From Halorubrum ezzemoulense DSM 17463 (GTDB taxonomy: Archaea > Halobacteriota > Halobacteria > Halobacteriales > Haloferacaceae), in the NCBI RefSeq assembly GCF_002114285.1, contig NZ_NEDJ01000001.1, forward strand, positions 62,001 through 126,000: 64,000 nt of DNA. Direction: 5' to 3'. The notes beneath the pieces were generated by a model that saw only the letters and a program-made list of their open reading frames with translations, was not told the DNA's origin and ran no database searches. This document shows positions 32,949 to 41,310 of this stretch, piece by piece. Both the position numbers and the translations under genes were made by a program. Each line of letters opens with the position of its first letter. Position 1 is the stretch's first letter.

Positions 32949-34094
32949 ATGAGCGAGTCGCGGGAGTTCTGTCCGCGCTGCGGCGACCCGGTCCCCGAGC
33001 GGCGCGACCCCCTTCCGGGCGAGCCGCGCGGGCGAGACGCGCTGCTCTGCGACGACTGCTACTTCGAGGACTTCGACCTGGTCGACGCCCCCGACCGGAT
33101 CGAGGTGTTGGTTTGTTCCGGCTGCGGCGCCGTCAGGCGCGGCGAGTCGTGGCGCGACGTCGGCGCGCGCGACTACACCGACGTCGCCGTCGACGAGGTC
33201 GCGGAGGCGCTCGGCGTCCACGTCGACGCCGAGGAGGTCGAGTGGGGCGTCGAGCCCGAGCAGGTCGACGAGAACACGGTCCGGATGCACTGCCGCTTCT
33301 CGGGCGTCGTCCGCGGGACCCTCCGCTCCGCGGAGGGGACGGTCCCCGTGAAGATATCACGGGGGACCTGCGACCGCTGCGGGCGCATCGCCGGCGGCTA
33401 CTACGCCGGGATCGTTCAGGTCCGCGCGGACGAGCGCGACCTCACCCCGGCGGAGCGCGCCGAGGCGCTCGACATCGCGGAGTCGTACGTCGCCGACCAG
33501 GAGGCCGACGGCGACCGCGAGGCGTTCATCACCGAGGTGAACGAGACCGACGACGGGCCGGACATCAAGCTCTCCTCGAACCGGCTCGCGCAGAACGTGG
33601 CGACGCGGATCACCGAGTCGCTCGGCGGGAGCTTCGAGTCGTATCCGACGCTCGTCACCGAGGACGGCGACGGCAACGAGGTGTACCGCGTCACGTTCGC
33701 GGTGCGGCTGCCGAAGTACGCGGAGGGCGAGATCGTCGACCCTGAGGACGGCGACGGGCCGGTCCTCGTCACGGGCGTCTCGGGCCGTCTCCAGGGGATC
33801 CGGCTCGCGAGCGGCGCGGAGTACACGTCCGCGTTCGCGGACGCGGAGGCCCCCGACGCGACCCGGCTCGGGACCCGCGCGGACGCGACGGAGACCACCG
33901 TGGTGACCGTCGAAGACGAGAACGCGATCCAGGTGCTCGACCCCGTCACCTACGAGGCGAAGACCGTCCCGAACCCGGCGTTCGTCGACGGCGACGCCGA
34001 CGTGGTCCTCGCGTTCGAACACGGCGGTGAGGTCCACCTCGTGCCCGACGACGAGGCGGAACGGACCGCGGAGTCGGCTCGGAGCGGCAACTGA
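32949..34094 (+). CDS. NMD3-family ribosome-associated protein
   Basis: A 381-residue archaeal NMD3 homologue. Four Cys-x2-Cys pairs occur in the N-terminal third (CPRCG, CDDCY, CSGCG, CDRCG), making two zinc-ribbon units, followed by the central NMD3 domain (ISRGTCDRCGRIAGGYYAGIVQVRA) and a C-terminal beta-rich part. In eukaryotes NMD3 exports the 60S subunit; in archaea a role in large-subunit maturation is inferred. It is divergent from the PDCD5-PP-loop pair, with 141 bases between start codons. Confidence 0.92.
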   Translation: MSESREFCPRCGDPVPERRDPLPGEPRGRDALLCDDCYFEDFDLVDAPDRIEVLVCSGCGAVRRGESWRDVGARDYTDVAVDEVAEALGVHVDAEEVEWGVEPEQVDENTVRMHCRFSGVVRGTLRSAEGTVPVKISRGTCDRCGRIAGGYYAGIVQVRADERDLTPAERAEALDIAESYVADQEADGDREAFITEVNETDDGPDIKLSSNRLAQNVATRITESLGGSFESYPTLVTEDGDGNEVYRVTFAVRLPKYAEGEIVDPEDGDGPVLVTGVSGRLQGIRLASGAEYTSAFADAEAPDATRLGTRADATETTVVTVEDENAIQVLDPVTYEAKTVPNPAFVDGDADVVLAFEHGGEVHLVPDDEAERTAESARSGN

Positions 34095-34220
34095 GGGATC
34101 GCTGCGAGCCGGACCGAACGCGCTACGAGGACGGCTGGAGGGCCGTAGAACTGATCGTTCGTGAGACGGCGTCGCGAAAACCGTCGACGCGTCGGCATCC
34201 CCGACCGCGGGGGACACCGC

Positions 34221-34412
34221 TCAGTCGGCGCGGGCGGGCTGCTCGCAGCCGAGCGCGGCGGCGCGCTCGGACTCCGTTACCTCGATGCCGCGGCGTTCGA
34301 GTTGCTCGATGAATTCGGCCTCGCTGAGCCCTGCCTGTGCGGCCGCCTGCGACAGCGTCAGGGTTCGCGCACCGTACAGCGTCAGCGCACTCGACAGCCC
34401 GTTCGTGGCCAT
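34221..34412 (-). CDS. Small UPF0175-like protein
   Basis: A 63-residue protein: LYGARTLTLSQAAAQAGLSEAEFIEQLERRGIEVTE matches the UPF0175 pattern, a short HTH-like unit often found in antitoxin or regulator pairs. The end is acidic with one Cys. No toxin gene lies next to it. Its promoter is probably CCTTCATAAT on the minus strand (34432-34441), about 25 bases before the ATG. Confidence 0.6.
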   Translation of the reverse strand: MATNGLSSALTLYGARTLTLSQAAAQAGLSEAEFIEQLERRGIEVTESERAAALGCEQPARAD

Positions 34413-34553
34413 ACATCCAGTAGTCGCGTGAGGGATTATGAAGGTTACTACTTCATTCAGGCCCCTGATACACCTTATACGATATATATTGACGGACGAT
34501 CGGCTCGGAGGTGGTAATATGACGCACGCGTCGTCGTCGCTCGCCCGCAGGAG

Positions 34554-34559
34554 TTATAC
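34554..34559 (+). promoter_or_regulatory. TATA box for the 27-residue membrane peptide
   Basis: GAGTTATACGCC; TTATAC is centred about 26 bases before the ATG at 34582. Confidence 0.5.
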
Positions 34560-34581
34560 GCCTCTGCGGTCGAACGCCGAT

Positions 34582-34665
34582 ATGGACAGACAACAGCTCA
34601 TGGCGTTGTTCTTCGCGTTTCTCATGGTGAGCTCCATGGTCGCGTACGGCGTCTCGCTGCTGTGA
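34582..34665 (+). CDS. 27-residue hydrophobic membrane peptide
   Basis: MDRQQLMALFFAFLMVSSMV continues to AYGVSLL: a charged N-terminus and one membrane span. The TTATAC box at 34554 gives a leaderless start here. A second reading starts in frame at 34519 (48 residues) with GGAGGTGG five bases before its ATG and TATA-like GATATATATT at 34481-34490, so a longer form is also possible. Function unknown; similar tiny hydrophobic peptides are, from memory, conserved in haloarchaea. Confidence 0.55.
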   Translation: MDRQQLMALFFAFLMVSSMVAYGVSLL

Positions 34666-34689
34666 CGGCCGCGTCTGGATAGCGCCTCG

Positions 34690-36588
34690 TCAGCCGTCGC
34701 CCCACACGTCCGACAGCGGGTGGTTCTGCCGTCGCTCCGCGTCCCGCTCGGAGCGGGTCCGGACCGACTCGTCGTCGGTCGTTCCGCTGTCGGCGGTCGC
34801 GTCCCCGTCGCCGACCGAGGAATCGCCGTCGGCAGGCGACGAGCGATCCGAACCCCTCGACCCACCCGAGCGGCGGCGCCGCCGCCGTCCGCTCCGCGCA
34901 CCGTTCGCCGCCGACGCGTCGATACCCGCCAGCGCCGCGTCGGGGTCGAACGCCGGGAGCGACGGGGTCGTCATCGCGTCGACCTGATCGCGGAACCACG
35001 CGGGCGTGTCGGCCGCGGCGCGGTCGAAGAGGTCGAGCAGCGAGTCGTCGGCGAGGTACGTCGCGCCGTAGTCGTCCGGGGCGCGGCCGACTCGCCCGCA
35101 CGCTTGGATGACCGTGCGCAGCGCCGTCCGGTGGTACCACGCCCACTGCCCGTCCGCCAGCCGGCGGGCGACCCGCGAGTCGTTCGTGTTCCGGTACGGC
35201 GCCTTACACACCACCTGCCAGCGACAGAGGTCGCCCTTCAGGTCCAGCGCCTCCTCCATCTTCACCGAGACGAACACCTCCGGGTCCGCGCTCGCCTTCC
35301 ACGCCTCCAGTTCGGCGTCGCGGTTCTGCCTGTCGTGCCGCCTGACCCGCGCGGCGACGCCGAACTCGCCGAGCCGCTCGGTGATCCGCTCGGCGATGTC
35401 GTACGAGTGCGCGTGGATCAGCCCCTTCTCGTCGGGGTGTTCCGCCATCAGCCGGACGAGGAGCCGGGCGATCTTCGGCACCGTCTCGTCGCGGTTCTCG
35501 GACGTCATCGACCCCTGCGTCACGTCGTACAGCGGGCGGTTCGCGAGCGGGAACGTGTGCTCGACGTCAACGAGGGCGACGTCGGCGGGGTCGAGCCCGA
35601 CGCCGCGGCAGAACGCCTCCTTCGAGAGGATGGTCGCCGACAGCAGCGCGAACCGGTTCCCCCGGTCCCAGACGGTGTGCCGGAGGTACCGGGCGGGGTC
35701 GAGCGGTTTGATATCGAGGGCCGACTCCTCGCCGCCCGGCTGGTCGACGACCCACGAGGTCGGGGACTCGATGTCGCGATAGTCCTCGAGGAACCAGCCC
35801 AGTTCGCTTATGAGCTCCTGGAGCCGGTCGCGCCGGGCGACCTCCTCGCGGTCGAGCTCGGGGCGGCCGACCAGCTCGTCTTTCGCCCGGATCGCCACGT
35901 CGCGGAGCGTCTCGACGAACCGCGCGGTCCGGTCGACCGCGTCCTCCTCGGGGCCGGCGTCGGCCGCGACGTCCGGGACGCCGACGTCGTCCCACACCGG
36001 GACGCGGTCGGGCGATATCTCGATCGTCGCGTACATCTCGGCCCACTCGGCGAGCCCGTGCGCCTCGTCTATCACGACGGCGTCGCGCTTCCGGAACACC
36101 TCGGAGCCGGCGGTGCGCATGAAGTACGCTAACGTCTGTGCCGCGAAGCGGTTGCCGGACGCGATGGCCCGGTCGGAGAAGTACGGGCAGCGGTGCCGGA
36201 TCGAGCAGTCGAACCCCTGCTGGCGCGCGCAGGGCGCGCGGTTCACGGGCGTGTCGTGCTCGCCGGGGAGCACGCAGTCGTAGTTCGACTTCCCGCGGAT
36301 CACCGCGAGGTCGTCGAGGAGGTCGTCGGCCTCCACGTCGTCGATCTGCGACACCTGCGGGGTGGTGTAGTACGCGCCGGTCGCCTCGCTGGGGGCCGCC
36401 TCGCCCGCGGTCTCGGCCGCGCCCATGATCGCCCGGGCGAGCAGCGACTTGCCGCTGCCCGTCGGCGCGCGCACTAACACGACGCGGTTACCGGCGGCGA
36501 ACGCGTCGCGGATGTCGGCGAGGGCCTGCTCCTGCGCGCCGCGGAAGCTCGGGGCGGGGAACTCGGCGGGGATCCGGCTCGGGTCCAC
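34690..36588 (-). CDS. XPD/Rad3-like ATP-dependent DNA helicase
   Basis: A 633-residue superfamily 2 helicase. Walker A APTGSGKS at 41-48; DEAH box VVIDEAHGLAEWA near 172-183; four cysteines in between (about 105, 120, 128, 134) matching the iron-sulfur domain of XPD/Rad3 helicases; C-terminal helicase motifs around QACGRVGRAPDDYG. The last 80 residues are low-complexity Arg/Gly/Ser/Asp. It would unwind DNA in repair or transcription. The start is a GTG at 36588, supported by a TATA box 27 bases upstream; a longer reading into the preceding GC-rich frame is not supported. Confidence 0.9.
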   Translation of the reverse strand: MDPSRIPAEFPAPSFRGAQEQALADIRDAFAAGNRVVLVRAPTGSGKSLLARAIMGAAETAGEAAPSEATGAYYTTPQVSQIDDVEADDLLDDLAVIRGKSNYDCVLPGEHDTPVNRAPCARQQGFDCSIRHRCPYFSDRAIASGNRFAAQTLAYFMRTAGSEVFRKRDAVVIDEAHGLAEWAEMYATIEISPDRVPVWDDVGVPDVAADAGPEEDAVDRTARFVETLRDVAIRAKDELVGRPELDREEVARRDRLQELISELGWFLEDYRDIESPTSWVVDQPGGEESALDIKPLDPARYLRHTVWDRGNRFALLSATILSKEAFCRGVGLDPADVALVDVEHTFPLANRPLYDVTQGSMTSENRDETVPKIARLLVRLMAEHPDEKGLIHAHSYDIAERITERLGEFGVAARVRRHDRQNRDAELEAWKASADPEVFVSVKMEEALDLKGDLCRWQVVCKAPYRNTNDSRVARRLADGQWAWYHRTALRTVIQACGRVGRAPDDYGATYLADDSLLDLFDRAAADTPAWFRDQVDAMTTPSLPAFDPDAALAGIDASAANGARSGRRRRRRSGGSRGSDRSSPADGDSSVGDGDATADSGTTDDESVRTRSERDAERRQNHPLSDVWGDG

Positions 36589-36611
36589 ACGACGCCCTCG
36601 CGCGCTGTCGG

Positions 36612-36619
36612 AATTAAAC
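36612..36619 (-). promoter_or_regulatory. TATA box of the XPD-like helicase gene
   Basis: Minus-strand GTTTAATT is centred 27 bases before the GTG at 36588. It supports a leaderless transcript that begins at a GTG codon. Confidence 0.65.
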
Positions 36620-36745
36620 CCTCGCTTGGGCGGCGACCACGGCCGCGGGACGCCGACGAGCGACGCCGGCCGCCCCCCGACGACGGGGCGCCAGTCGCGC
36701 CCGACCCCACCACCTATTTCCCCGTCGCCCGCGGTGAGGGAAGCG

Positions 36746-36976
36746 ATGAGCGACGACGGGATCCTCGGGTCGCTGTCCGCGGTCGGCCTGTTGAGCCTCT
36801 GTTGTATCGGGTTCGGCGGGGTGGCCGGCGGGGCGGCGCTGGTCGGCGGCTCCGCGTCGGTGAGCGCGTTCGCGACGGGCGCGAACAGCGCCCGCGGCGC
36901 GCTGATCTCCGGGGTCGTCACGTTCGGGACGGTCCTCGTCGCCGCCGCGGTGATCCGGTGGCGGCTGAACCGGTGA
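36746..36976 (+). CDS. Small membrane protein, unknown function
   Basis: A 76-residue protein with two hydrophobic segments (ILGSLSAVGLLSLCCIGFGG and ALISGVVTFGTVLVAAAVI) and a basic end RWRLNR. The adjacent cysteine pair in the first span might bind a metal or be lipidated, but there is no firm family match. CACCTATTTCC about 30 bases upstream is a weak TATA box. It is divergent from the helicase gene. Confidence 0.6.
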   Translation: MSDDGILGSLSAVGLLSLCCIGFGGVAGGAALVGGSASVSAFATGANSARGALISGVVTFGTVLVAAAVIRWRLNR

Positions 36977-36997
36977 GCGCGGCCGAGCCGTCCGAGG

Positions 36998-37462
36998 CTA
37001 CTCCCGGCCGTGCCGCTCGATGTTCTCCCAGACGACGGCCATCAGCTCGCCGGTCTTCACCACGAGGTCCTCGACCGCGCCCTCGTCGGCCCCGGCCGCC
37101 GACGCGCAGCCGAGGTCGCGGATCGCCTTCGTGGCGGACACGTGGTGGACGTGGACGCGGTCGTCGCCGGCGCGTTCGTACACGACCGTGGTACAGGGGA
37201 GCATACCGGCGAGCGTCGGGTCGATCCGCAGCGCGTCGGACGCGATCTCGGGGTGACAGACGACGATCAGCGCGGTCCGCTCGGCGTCGTCGTGGCCGAG
37301 CATCCCCTCGATCATCTCGTCGAGCCGCGTGACGCGCACGGTCTCGAAGTCGGCGAGTTCGTGTTCGAGCTGGACGAACGGCACCGCGTCCTCGAAGGGG
37401 AGGTCGACGGTCGTGTGGAGCGCCTCGTCGGCGGTGGGGGCGGGGCGTGCGGCGTCGCTCAT
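36998..37462 (-). CDS. DUF302-domain protein
   Basis: A 154-residue soluble protein. The core TTVDLPFEDAVPFVQLEHELADFETVRVTRLDEMI ... CHPEIASDALRIDPTLAGMLPCTTVVYERAGDDRVHVHHVS matches DUF302, a small alpha/beta fold of unknown function found next to redox or metal genes in many prokaryotes. No catalytic motif is certain. It is convergent with the small membrane-protein gene, 21 bases away. Confidence 0.85.
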   Translation of the reverse strand: MSDAARPAPTADEALHTTVDLPFEDAVPFVQLEHELADFETVRVTRLDEMIEGMLGHDDAERTALIVVCHPEIASDALRIDPTLAGMLPCTTVVYERAGDDRVHVHHVSATKAIRDLGCASAAGADEGAVEDLVVKTGELMAVVWENIERHGRE

Positions 37463-37548
37463 ACGCCGTGGCTCGCGCGCCGCCAGCTAAAACCCGGACG
37501 CCGTCTCAACACCTGCCGCTACCTCGAACGGTGGCCGATCGGTCCGGC

Positions 37549-37600
37549 GGAGGCGGAGCGATGCGTCGACCGACGGAGGCGGAGCGATGCGTCGACCGAC
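37549..37600. repeat. Exact 26-bp tandem duplication
   Basis: Two identical 26-base copies (37549-37574 and 37575-37600) beginning GGAGGCGGAGCGATGCGTCG, in the gene-free stretch after the 3' end of the tRNA-Glu gene. It looks like a recent duplication. Confidence 0.85.
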
Positions 37601-37656
37601 GGCGGGCGGTCGAGTACGGCCGGTACTGATCGGGTTCGGTCGCATCGAGAGAGAAA

Positions 37657-37731
37657 TGCTCCGGCTGGGATTTGAACCCAGGTCATCACCGTGAGAGGGT
37701 GATATGATTGGCCGGACTACACCACCAGAGC
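37657..37731 (-). tRNA. tRNA-Glu (anticodon CTC)
   Basis: A 75-base cloverleaf on the minus strand. Acceptor stem GCTCTGG pairs with CCGGAGC (one T-G pair), discriminator A; anticodon stem TCACC/GGTGA encloses loop CTCTCAC, giving anticodon CTC, which reads GAG; the T arm contains GGTTTGAATCC. No intron and no encoded CCA. Upstream on the minus strand the sequence is AT-richer (TTTCTTACCG near 37755), a possible promoter. Confidence 0.95.
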
Positions 37732-37837
37732 ACGTCTTTCGTCGCAATTGACGGTAAGAAAGACGATTGTAAAACAGTTCCGTTTCGACGCCGCCGTGCC
37801 CCGGTTTGTCGTGCCGAGCGGACCGACGGCGGCCGGT

Positions 37838-38911
37838 TCAGACGTCGACGGCGAACGGATTCGTCGCCCCCTCGCGGTCGCCCGCGGCCGCGGCGAGCGC
37901 CGCGAGGAGGTCGGCGACGCCGTCGAGGTCGGCGGTGTCGATCACCTCTACCGGCGTGTGCATGTAGCGGTTCGGGATCGAGACGTTGAGCGCGGGGGTC
38001 CCGCCGCGCACCGTGTAGAACGCGTCAGCGTCGGTCCCGGTTCGGGTGCCGGCCGCCTGAAGCTGGACATCGACGCCGGCGTCGGCGGCCGCGTCGCGCG
38101 CGAGGTCGACGAGGACCGGGTGGTTCGCGCTCCCGCGGCCGATCACAGGGCCAGCGCCGAGTTCGACCGGCCCGCGTCGCTCGCGGTCGACGTCCGGGTT
38201 GTCGGTCGCGTGGGTGACGTCGACCGCGACGAACGCGTCGACGTCGTCGAGGTCAACGCCGACCATTCGCGCACCTTGGAGCCCGACCTCCTCCTGAACG
38301 GTGGAGACCGCGTACACCGTCGCGTCGACGTCCGCCTCGGCGGCGCGCCGGAGCCCCTCCGCGGCCGCCCACGCGCCGGCCCGGTTGTCGACCCCCCGGG
38401 CGGCGATCCGGTCGCCGACGAGGTCGCGGAGCCCGGTCGAGAACGTGACCGGGTCGCCCACCTCGACGTGGTCGCGCGCCGCGTCGGCGTCGGCGGCGCC
38501 GATGTCGACGAACTGCCCGGCGATATCCTCGTACTCCTCGTCGCCGTCACGGAGGTGGATCGCGGTCTGGCCGATCACGCCCTGAACGGGTTCGTCGGCG
38601 TGGACCGTGACGTGCTGGCCCTTCGAGACCGTGCGGTCGGCGCCGCCGATCCGCCCGATCCGGAGGAAGCCGTCGTCGAGCACGTCCCGGACGATGAACC
38701 CGATCTCGTCGGCGTGGCCGGTGACGGCGACCGTCGGCGCGTCCGGGTCGCCCTCGTGGACCGCGACGGCGTTGCCGTACGAGTCGGTGTCGACCCGGTC
38801 CGCAAACGCGCGGACGTAGTCGGTCCAGACGCGCTGGGCGGCCGTCTCGAAGCCCGAGGGGCTCGGCGTCGCGAAGAGGTCGTCGAGGAACGCGCGGCGC
38901 GTGTCGTCCAT
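37838..38911 (-). CDS. M42-family zinc metallopeptidase (glutamyl aminopeptidase/endoglucanase-like)
   Basis: A 357-residue M42 peptidase. The first metal site is VTGHADEIGF (H66, D68), then ARGVDNRAGAWAA (bridging Asp), STVQEEVGLQGA (catalytic and metal Glu), VAVDVTHATDNPD, and a final His in IPNRYMHTPVEVI. M42 enzymes form large tetrahedral particles that trim peptides in the cytoplasm. The ATG at 38911 gives the standard N-terminus MDDTRRAFLDDLFATPSPSGFE. It is divergent from the metalloprotease gene at 39042. Confidence 0.93.
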   Translation of the reverse strand: MDDTRRAFLDDLFATPSPSGFETAAQRVWTDYVRAFADRVDTDSYGNAVAVHEGDPDAPTVAVTGHADEIGFIVRDVLDDGFLRIGRIGGADRTVSKGQHVTVHADEPVQGVIGQTAIHLRDGDEEYEDIAGQFVDIGAADADAARDHVEVGDPVTFSTGLRDLVGDRIAARGVDNRAGAWAAAEGLRRAAEADVDATVYAVSTVQEEVGLQGARMVGVDLDDVDAFVAVDVTHATDNPDVDRERRGPVELGAGPVIGRGSANHPVLVDLARDAAADAGVDVQLQAAGTRTGTDADAFYTVRGGTPALNVSIPNRYMHTPVEVIDTADLDGVADLLAALAAAAGDREGATNPFAVDV

Positions 38912-39041
38912 GCTCGGTGGCTGTGGGGCGGCCGGGAAGAAAACGTCGGTGTCGGCGTTCGGCGCCGGGACCGCCGGCGAGTCCGCCGGGGCGCGGATCG
39001 GTCGACACAAGCGCTTTGAGTCGCCCGCACGTCCGGTCCGT

Positions 39042-40073
39042 ATGGACATCCTCCGAAGCGTCCGGGCCGTCGCCGAGGCCGAGGGACCGGGCGTCGTCGA
39101 CTGGGATCGGGCCGCGTCGGCCGCGAAGGAGGCCACGGACCCCGGATCGATCGCGATCTCCGACGCGGAGCGCGCGGGGTACGCCGCCGACGTTCGCGAC
39201 GCCCGCTCGCGGCTCACCGAGGTCGCCGGGATCGAGTTCGACGTGCCCGACACCGTCGAGGTACAGAACCGCCACCACTGGATCGACGCGAGCGTCGGCA
39301 CGTTCCGGCGCGTGATGGACCCGATCGGGGCGGCCGCGGCGGACCCCGGCGGACCCGACGGGACGTTCGACGCGACACCCGCGAAGCGCGGCCCCGCGTT
39401 CGCGCAGGACGTCAGCCGAGTCGCCAACACGGGGTCGATGGCGTTCGCCTTGGGCTTCCTCTCGCGGAACGTCCTCGGCCAGTACGACCCCCTCCTCCTC
39501 GCCGACGAGCCGGACGCCGACCACGGCCTCTACTTCGTTCACCCGAACATCGTCGCGGTCGCGAGCGCGCTCGACGTGGACTACCCCCGCTTCCGGCGGT
39601 GGATCGCGTTCCACGAGGTGACCCACGCCGCCGAGTTCGGCGCGGCCCCGTGGCTCCCGGAGTACCTCGAGTCGCGCGTCGAGCGCGGCGTCGAGGGGAT
39701 GGTCGGCGGCGAAGGGGGCGTGAGTCGCGGGCTCGACCCCGACGCGTTCGCGGAGCTCCAGGCCGCGATGACGGCGGTCGAGGGGTACGCCGAGGTCCTG
39801 ATGGACCGCGCGTTCGACGGCGAGTACGCGGACCTCCGGGCGAAGCTGGACGAGCGTCGAGGCGGGGGCGGCCCGGTGCGGCGGCTCGCCCAGCGCCTGC
39901 TGGGACTGGGCCTCAAGCGGCGGCAGTACGAGCGCGGGGCCGCGTTCTTCCGGCACGTCGCCGACGAGCGCGGCATCGAGGCCGCGGGCGCGGTGTGGGA
40001 GCGCGCCGAGAACCTCCCGACCGGTGACGAGCTGGACGACCCGGACGCGTGGATCGTCCGCGTCGACCCCTGA
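39042..40073 (+). CDS. Zinc-dependent metalloprotease (COG5282/DUF2342-like)
   Basis: A 343-residue protein with the zincin motif HEVTH at 191-195 in RRWIAFHEVTHAAEFGAAPWL. A second conserved region FVHPNIVAVASALDVDYPRFR precedes it. The family is annotated as zinc-dependent metalloproteases and is often noted beside coenzyme F420 genes in actinobacteria, but no such genes are here. No signal peptide was seen. The start ATG at 39042 gives MDILRSVRAVAEAEGPGVVDW. Substrate unknown. Confidence 0.85.
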   Translation: MDILRSVRAVAEAEGPGVVDWDRAASAAKEATDPGSIAISDAERAGYAADVRDARSRLTEVAGIEFDVPDTVEVQNRHHWIDASVGTFRRVMDPIGAAAADPGGPDGTFDATPAKRGPAFAQDVSRVANTGSMAFALGFLSRNVLGQYDPLLLADEPDADHGLYFVHPNIVAVASALDVDYPRFRRWIAFHEVTHAAEFGAAPWLPEYLESRVERGVEGMVGGEGGVSRGLDPDAFAELQAAMTAVEGYAEVLMDRAFDGEYADLRAKLDERRGGGGPVRRLAQRLLGLGLKRRQYERGAAFFRHVADERGIEAAGAVWERAENLPTGDELDDPDAWIVRVDP

Positions 40074-40103
40074 GCGGGAGTTGCCGCGTCGGGCCGGCCG
40101 GCG

Positions 40104-40517
40104 TCACTCCAGTTCGTACTCGCGTGCTCTGTTCTCGCCGGACCGGTCGGATAACCCGGCGGACGTTCGCTCGAACCGCTCGTCGAGGTCTTCGGTCGCG
40201 AGCAGCCGGTCGAGCCGCCGCTCGAACTCCGCCTCGTCGATCTCGCCGTTCGCGTAGCGTTCCCGCAGCGCCGCCACCGGTCGTTCGGCGGAAGGAGACG
40301 CCGATCCTGCGTCGGCATCGTCCGCGGCGACGAGCGGGAAGTCCTCACCGAGCACCACCACCAGCGGGATCAGGATGAAGAAGCCGGTGATGAAAATCGC
40401 CGGTCCGAGCGGCGCCACCGGGCTCGGGAGGAGGACGGCGGACAGCGACGTGAGCCCGAACGAGAGGATCGCGATGAGACCGATCAGCCGCTTCTTCTCG
40501 AACGTGGGGAGGGCCAT
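40104..40517 (-). CDS. SHOCT-domain membrane protein
   Basis: A 137-residue protein: two membrane spans close together (LIGLIAILSFGLTSLSAVLL and GPAIFITGFFILIPLVVVLG), then a cytoplasmic SHOCT motif AALRERYANGEIDEAEFERRLDRLLATEDL. SHOCT domains are short helical pairs seen at ends of many membrane proteins, possibly for oligomerisation. Start MALPTFEKKRLIG at 40517; the in-frame reading from 40544 adds nine residues. Function unknown. Confidence 0.85.
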   Translation of the reverse strand: MALPTFEKKRLIGLIAILSFGLTSLSAVLLPSPVAPLGPAIFITGFFILIPLVVVLGEDFPLVAADDADAGSASPSAERPVAALRERYANGEIDEAEFERRLDRLLATEDLDERFERTSAGLSDRSGENRAREYELE

Positions 40518-40620
40518 GCGCGACTGCTGTCGCCGAGGCGACAAAAACGTACTGCCGGAGTCGGTCGATTCCCTGCGGGCGACCGACGGCTATTCCTCGC
40601 GGGCGCACCCACGTGGATCC

Positions 40621-41286
40621 GTGCTCAGGTACGTGACGACGAACCCGGGGAAGGTCCGCGAGGCGGAGCGGTACCTCCCGGACGGCTCGGTGGAGCGACT
40701 CGACTTCGACTACACGGAGGTCCAGGCCGACGACCTCGGCCCGATCGCGGCCCAGGGGGCCCGGGAGGCGTACCGCCACGCCGACGCCCCGGTCCTCGTC
40801 GACGACGCGGGGCTGTTCGTCGAGGGGCTCGACGGGTTCCCGGGCCCGTACTCCTCGTACGTTGAGGAGACGCTCGGGATCGAGCGCGTCCACGAGGTCG
40901 CGAGCGAACTCGACGACCGCCGCGCCGCCTTCCGGTGTACGCTCGGCTACTGCGACGGCGAGGGGTTCGCCGCGAGCCCCGACCCCGTCGACCAAGGCGA
41001 CCGCGACGCGGCCGCGGCGGCGGGACCGGACGCGGCGGGCGAGGGCGGGAGCGACGGCGAGGGCGGCGCGGCCGGAGCCGGCGCGGAGCCGCTCCCGGTC
41101 AAGCTGTTCGAGGGGTACGTCCCGGGCCGGATCGTCGCGCCGCGGGGCGACGGCGGCTTCGGCTACGACCCGATCTTCGAACACGACGGCGAGACGTTCG
41201 CGGAGATGGACACCGACCGGAAGAACGCGGTGTCGCACCGCGGGCGAGCCTTAGAGAAGTTCGCGGAGTGGTACGCGGACCGCTGA
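40621..41286 (+). CDS. XTP/dITP pyrophosphatase (HAM1/RdgB family) with an inserted low-complexity loop
   Basis: A 221-residue house-cleaning pyrophosphatase that hydrolyses non-canonical purine triphosphates such as ITP and XTP. Motifs are intact: TTNPGK (6-11), DDAGLFVEGL (61-70), GFGYDPIF (179-186), KNAVSHRGRAL (201-211). Residues about 119-158 are an extra Ala/Gly/Asp/Glu-rich loop absent from typical members of about 190 residues. The start is GTG, placed about 29 bases after the TATA-like GGCTATTCC. It is divergent from the SHOCT gene. Confidence 0.93.
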   Translation: MLRYVTTNPGKVREAERYLPDGSVERLDFDYTEVQADDLGPIAAQGAREAYRHADAPVLVDDAGLFVEGLDGFPGPYSSYVEETLGIERVHEVASELDDRRAAFRCTLGYCDGEGFAASPDPVDQGDRDAAAAAGPDAAGEGGSDGEGGAAGAGAEPLPVKLFEGYVPGRIVAPRGDGGFGYDPIFEHDGETFAEMDTDRKNAVSHRGRALEKFAEWYADR

Positions 41287-41310
41287 GGCTCGGTTTCTCT
41301 CCCCGGCGGC

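Noticed and set aside
34690-36921. A longer helicase starting at 36921
   Set aside because: The added residues are low-complexity and overlap the promoter; a TATA box 27 bases before the GTG at 36588 and the start of the conserved domain support the shorter form.
37600-37760. Integration or attachment site at the tRNA-Glu gene
   Set aside because: No duplicated tRNA 3' end, integrase or phage genes are visible on either side; the flanks are ordinary metabolic genes.
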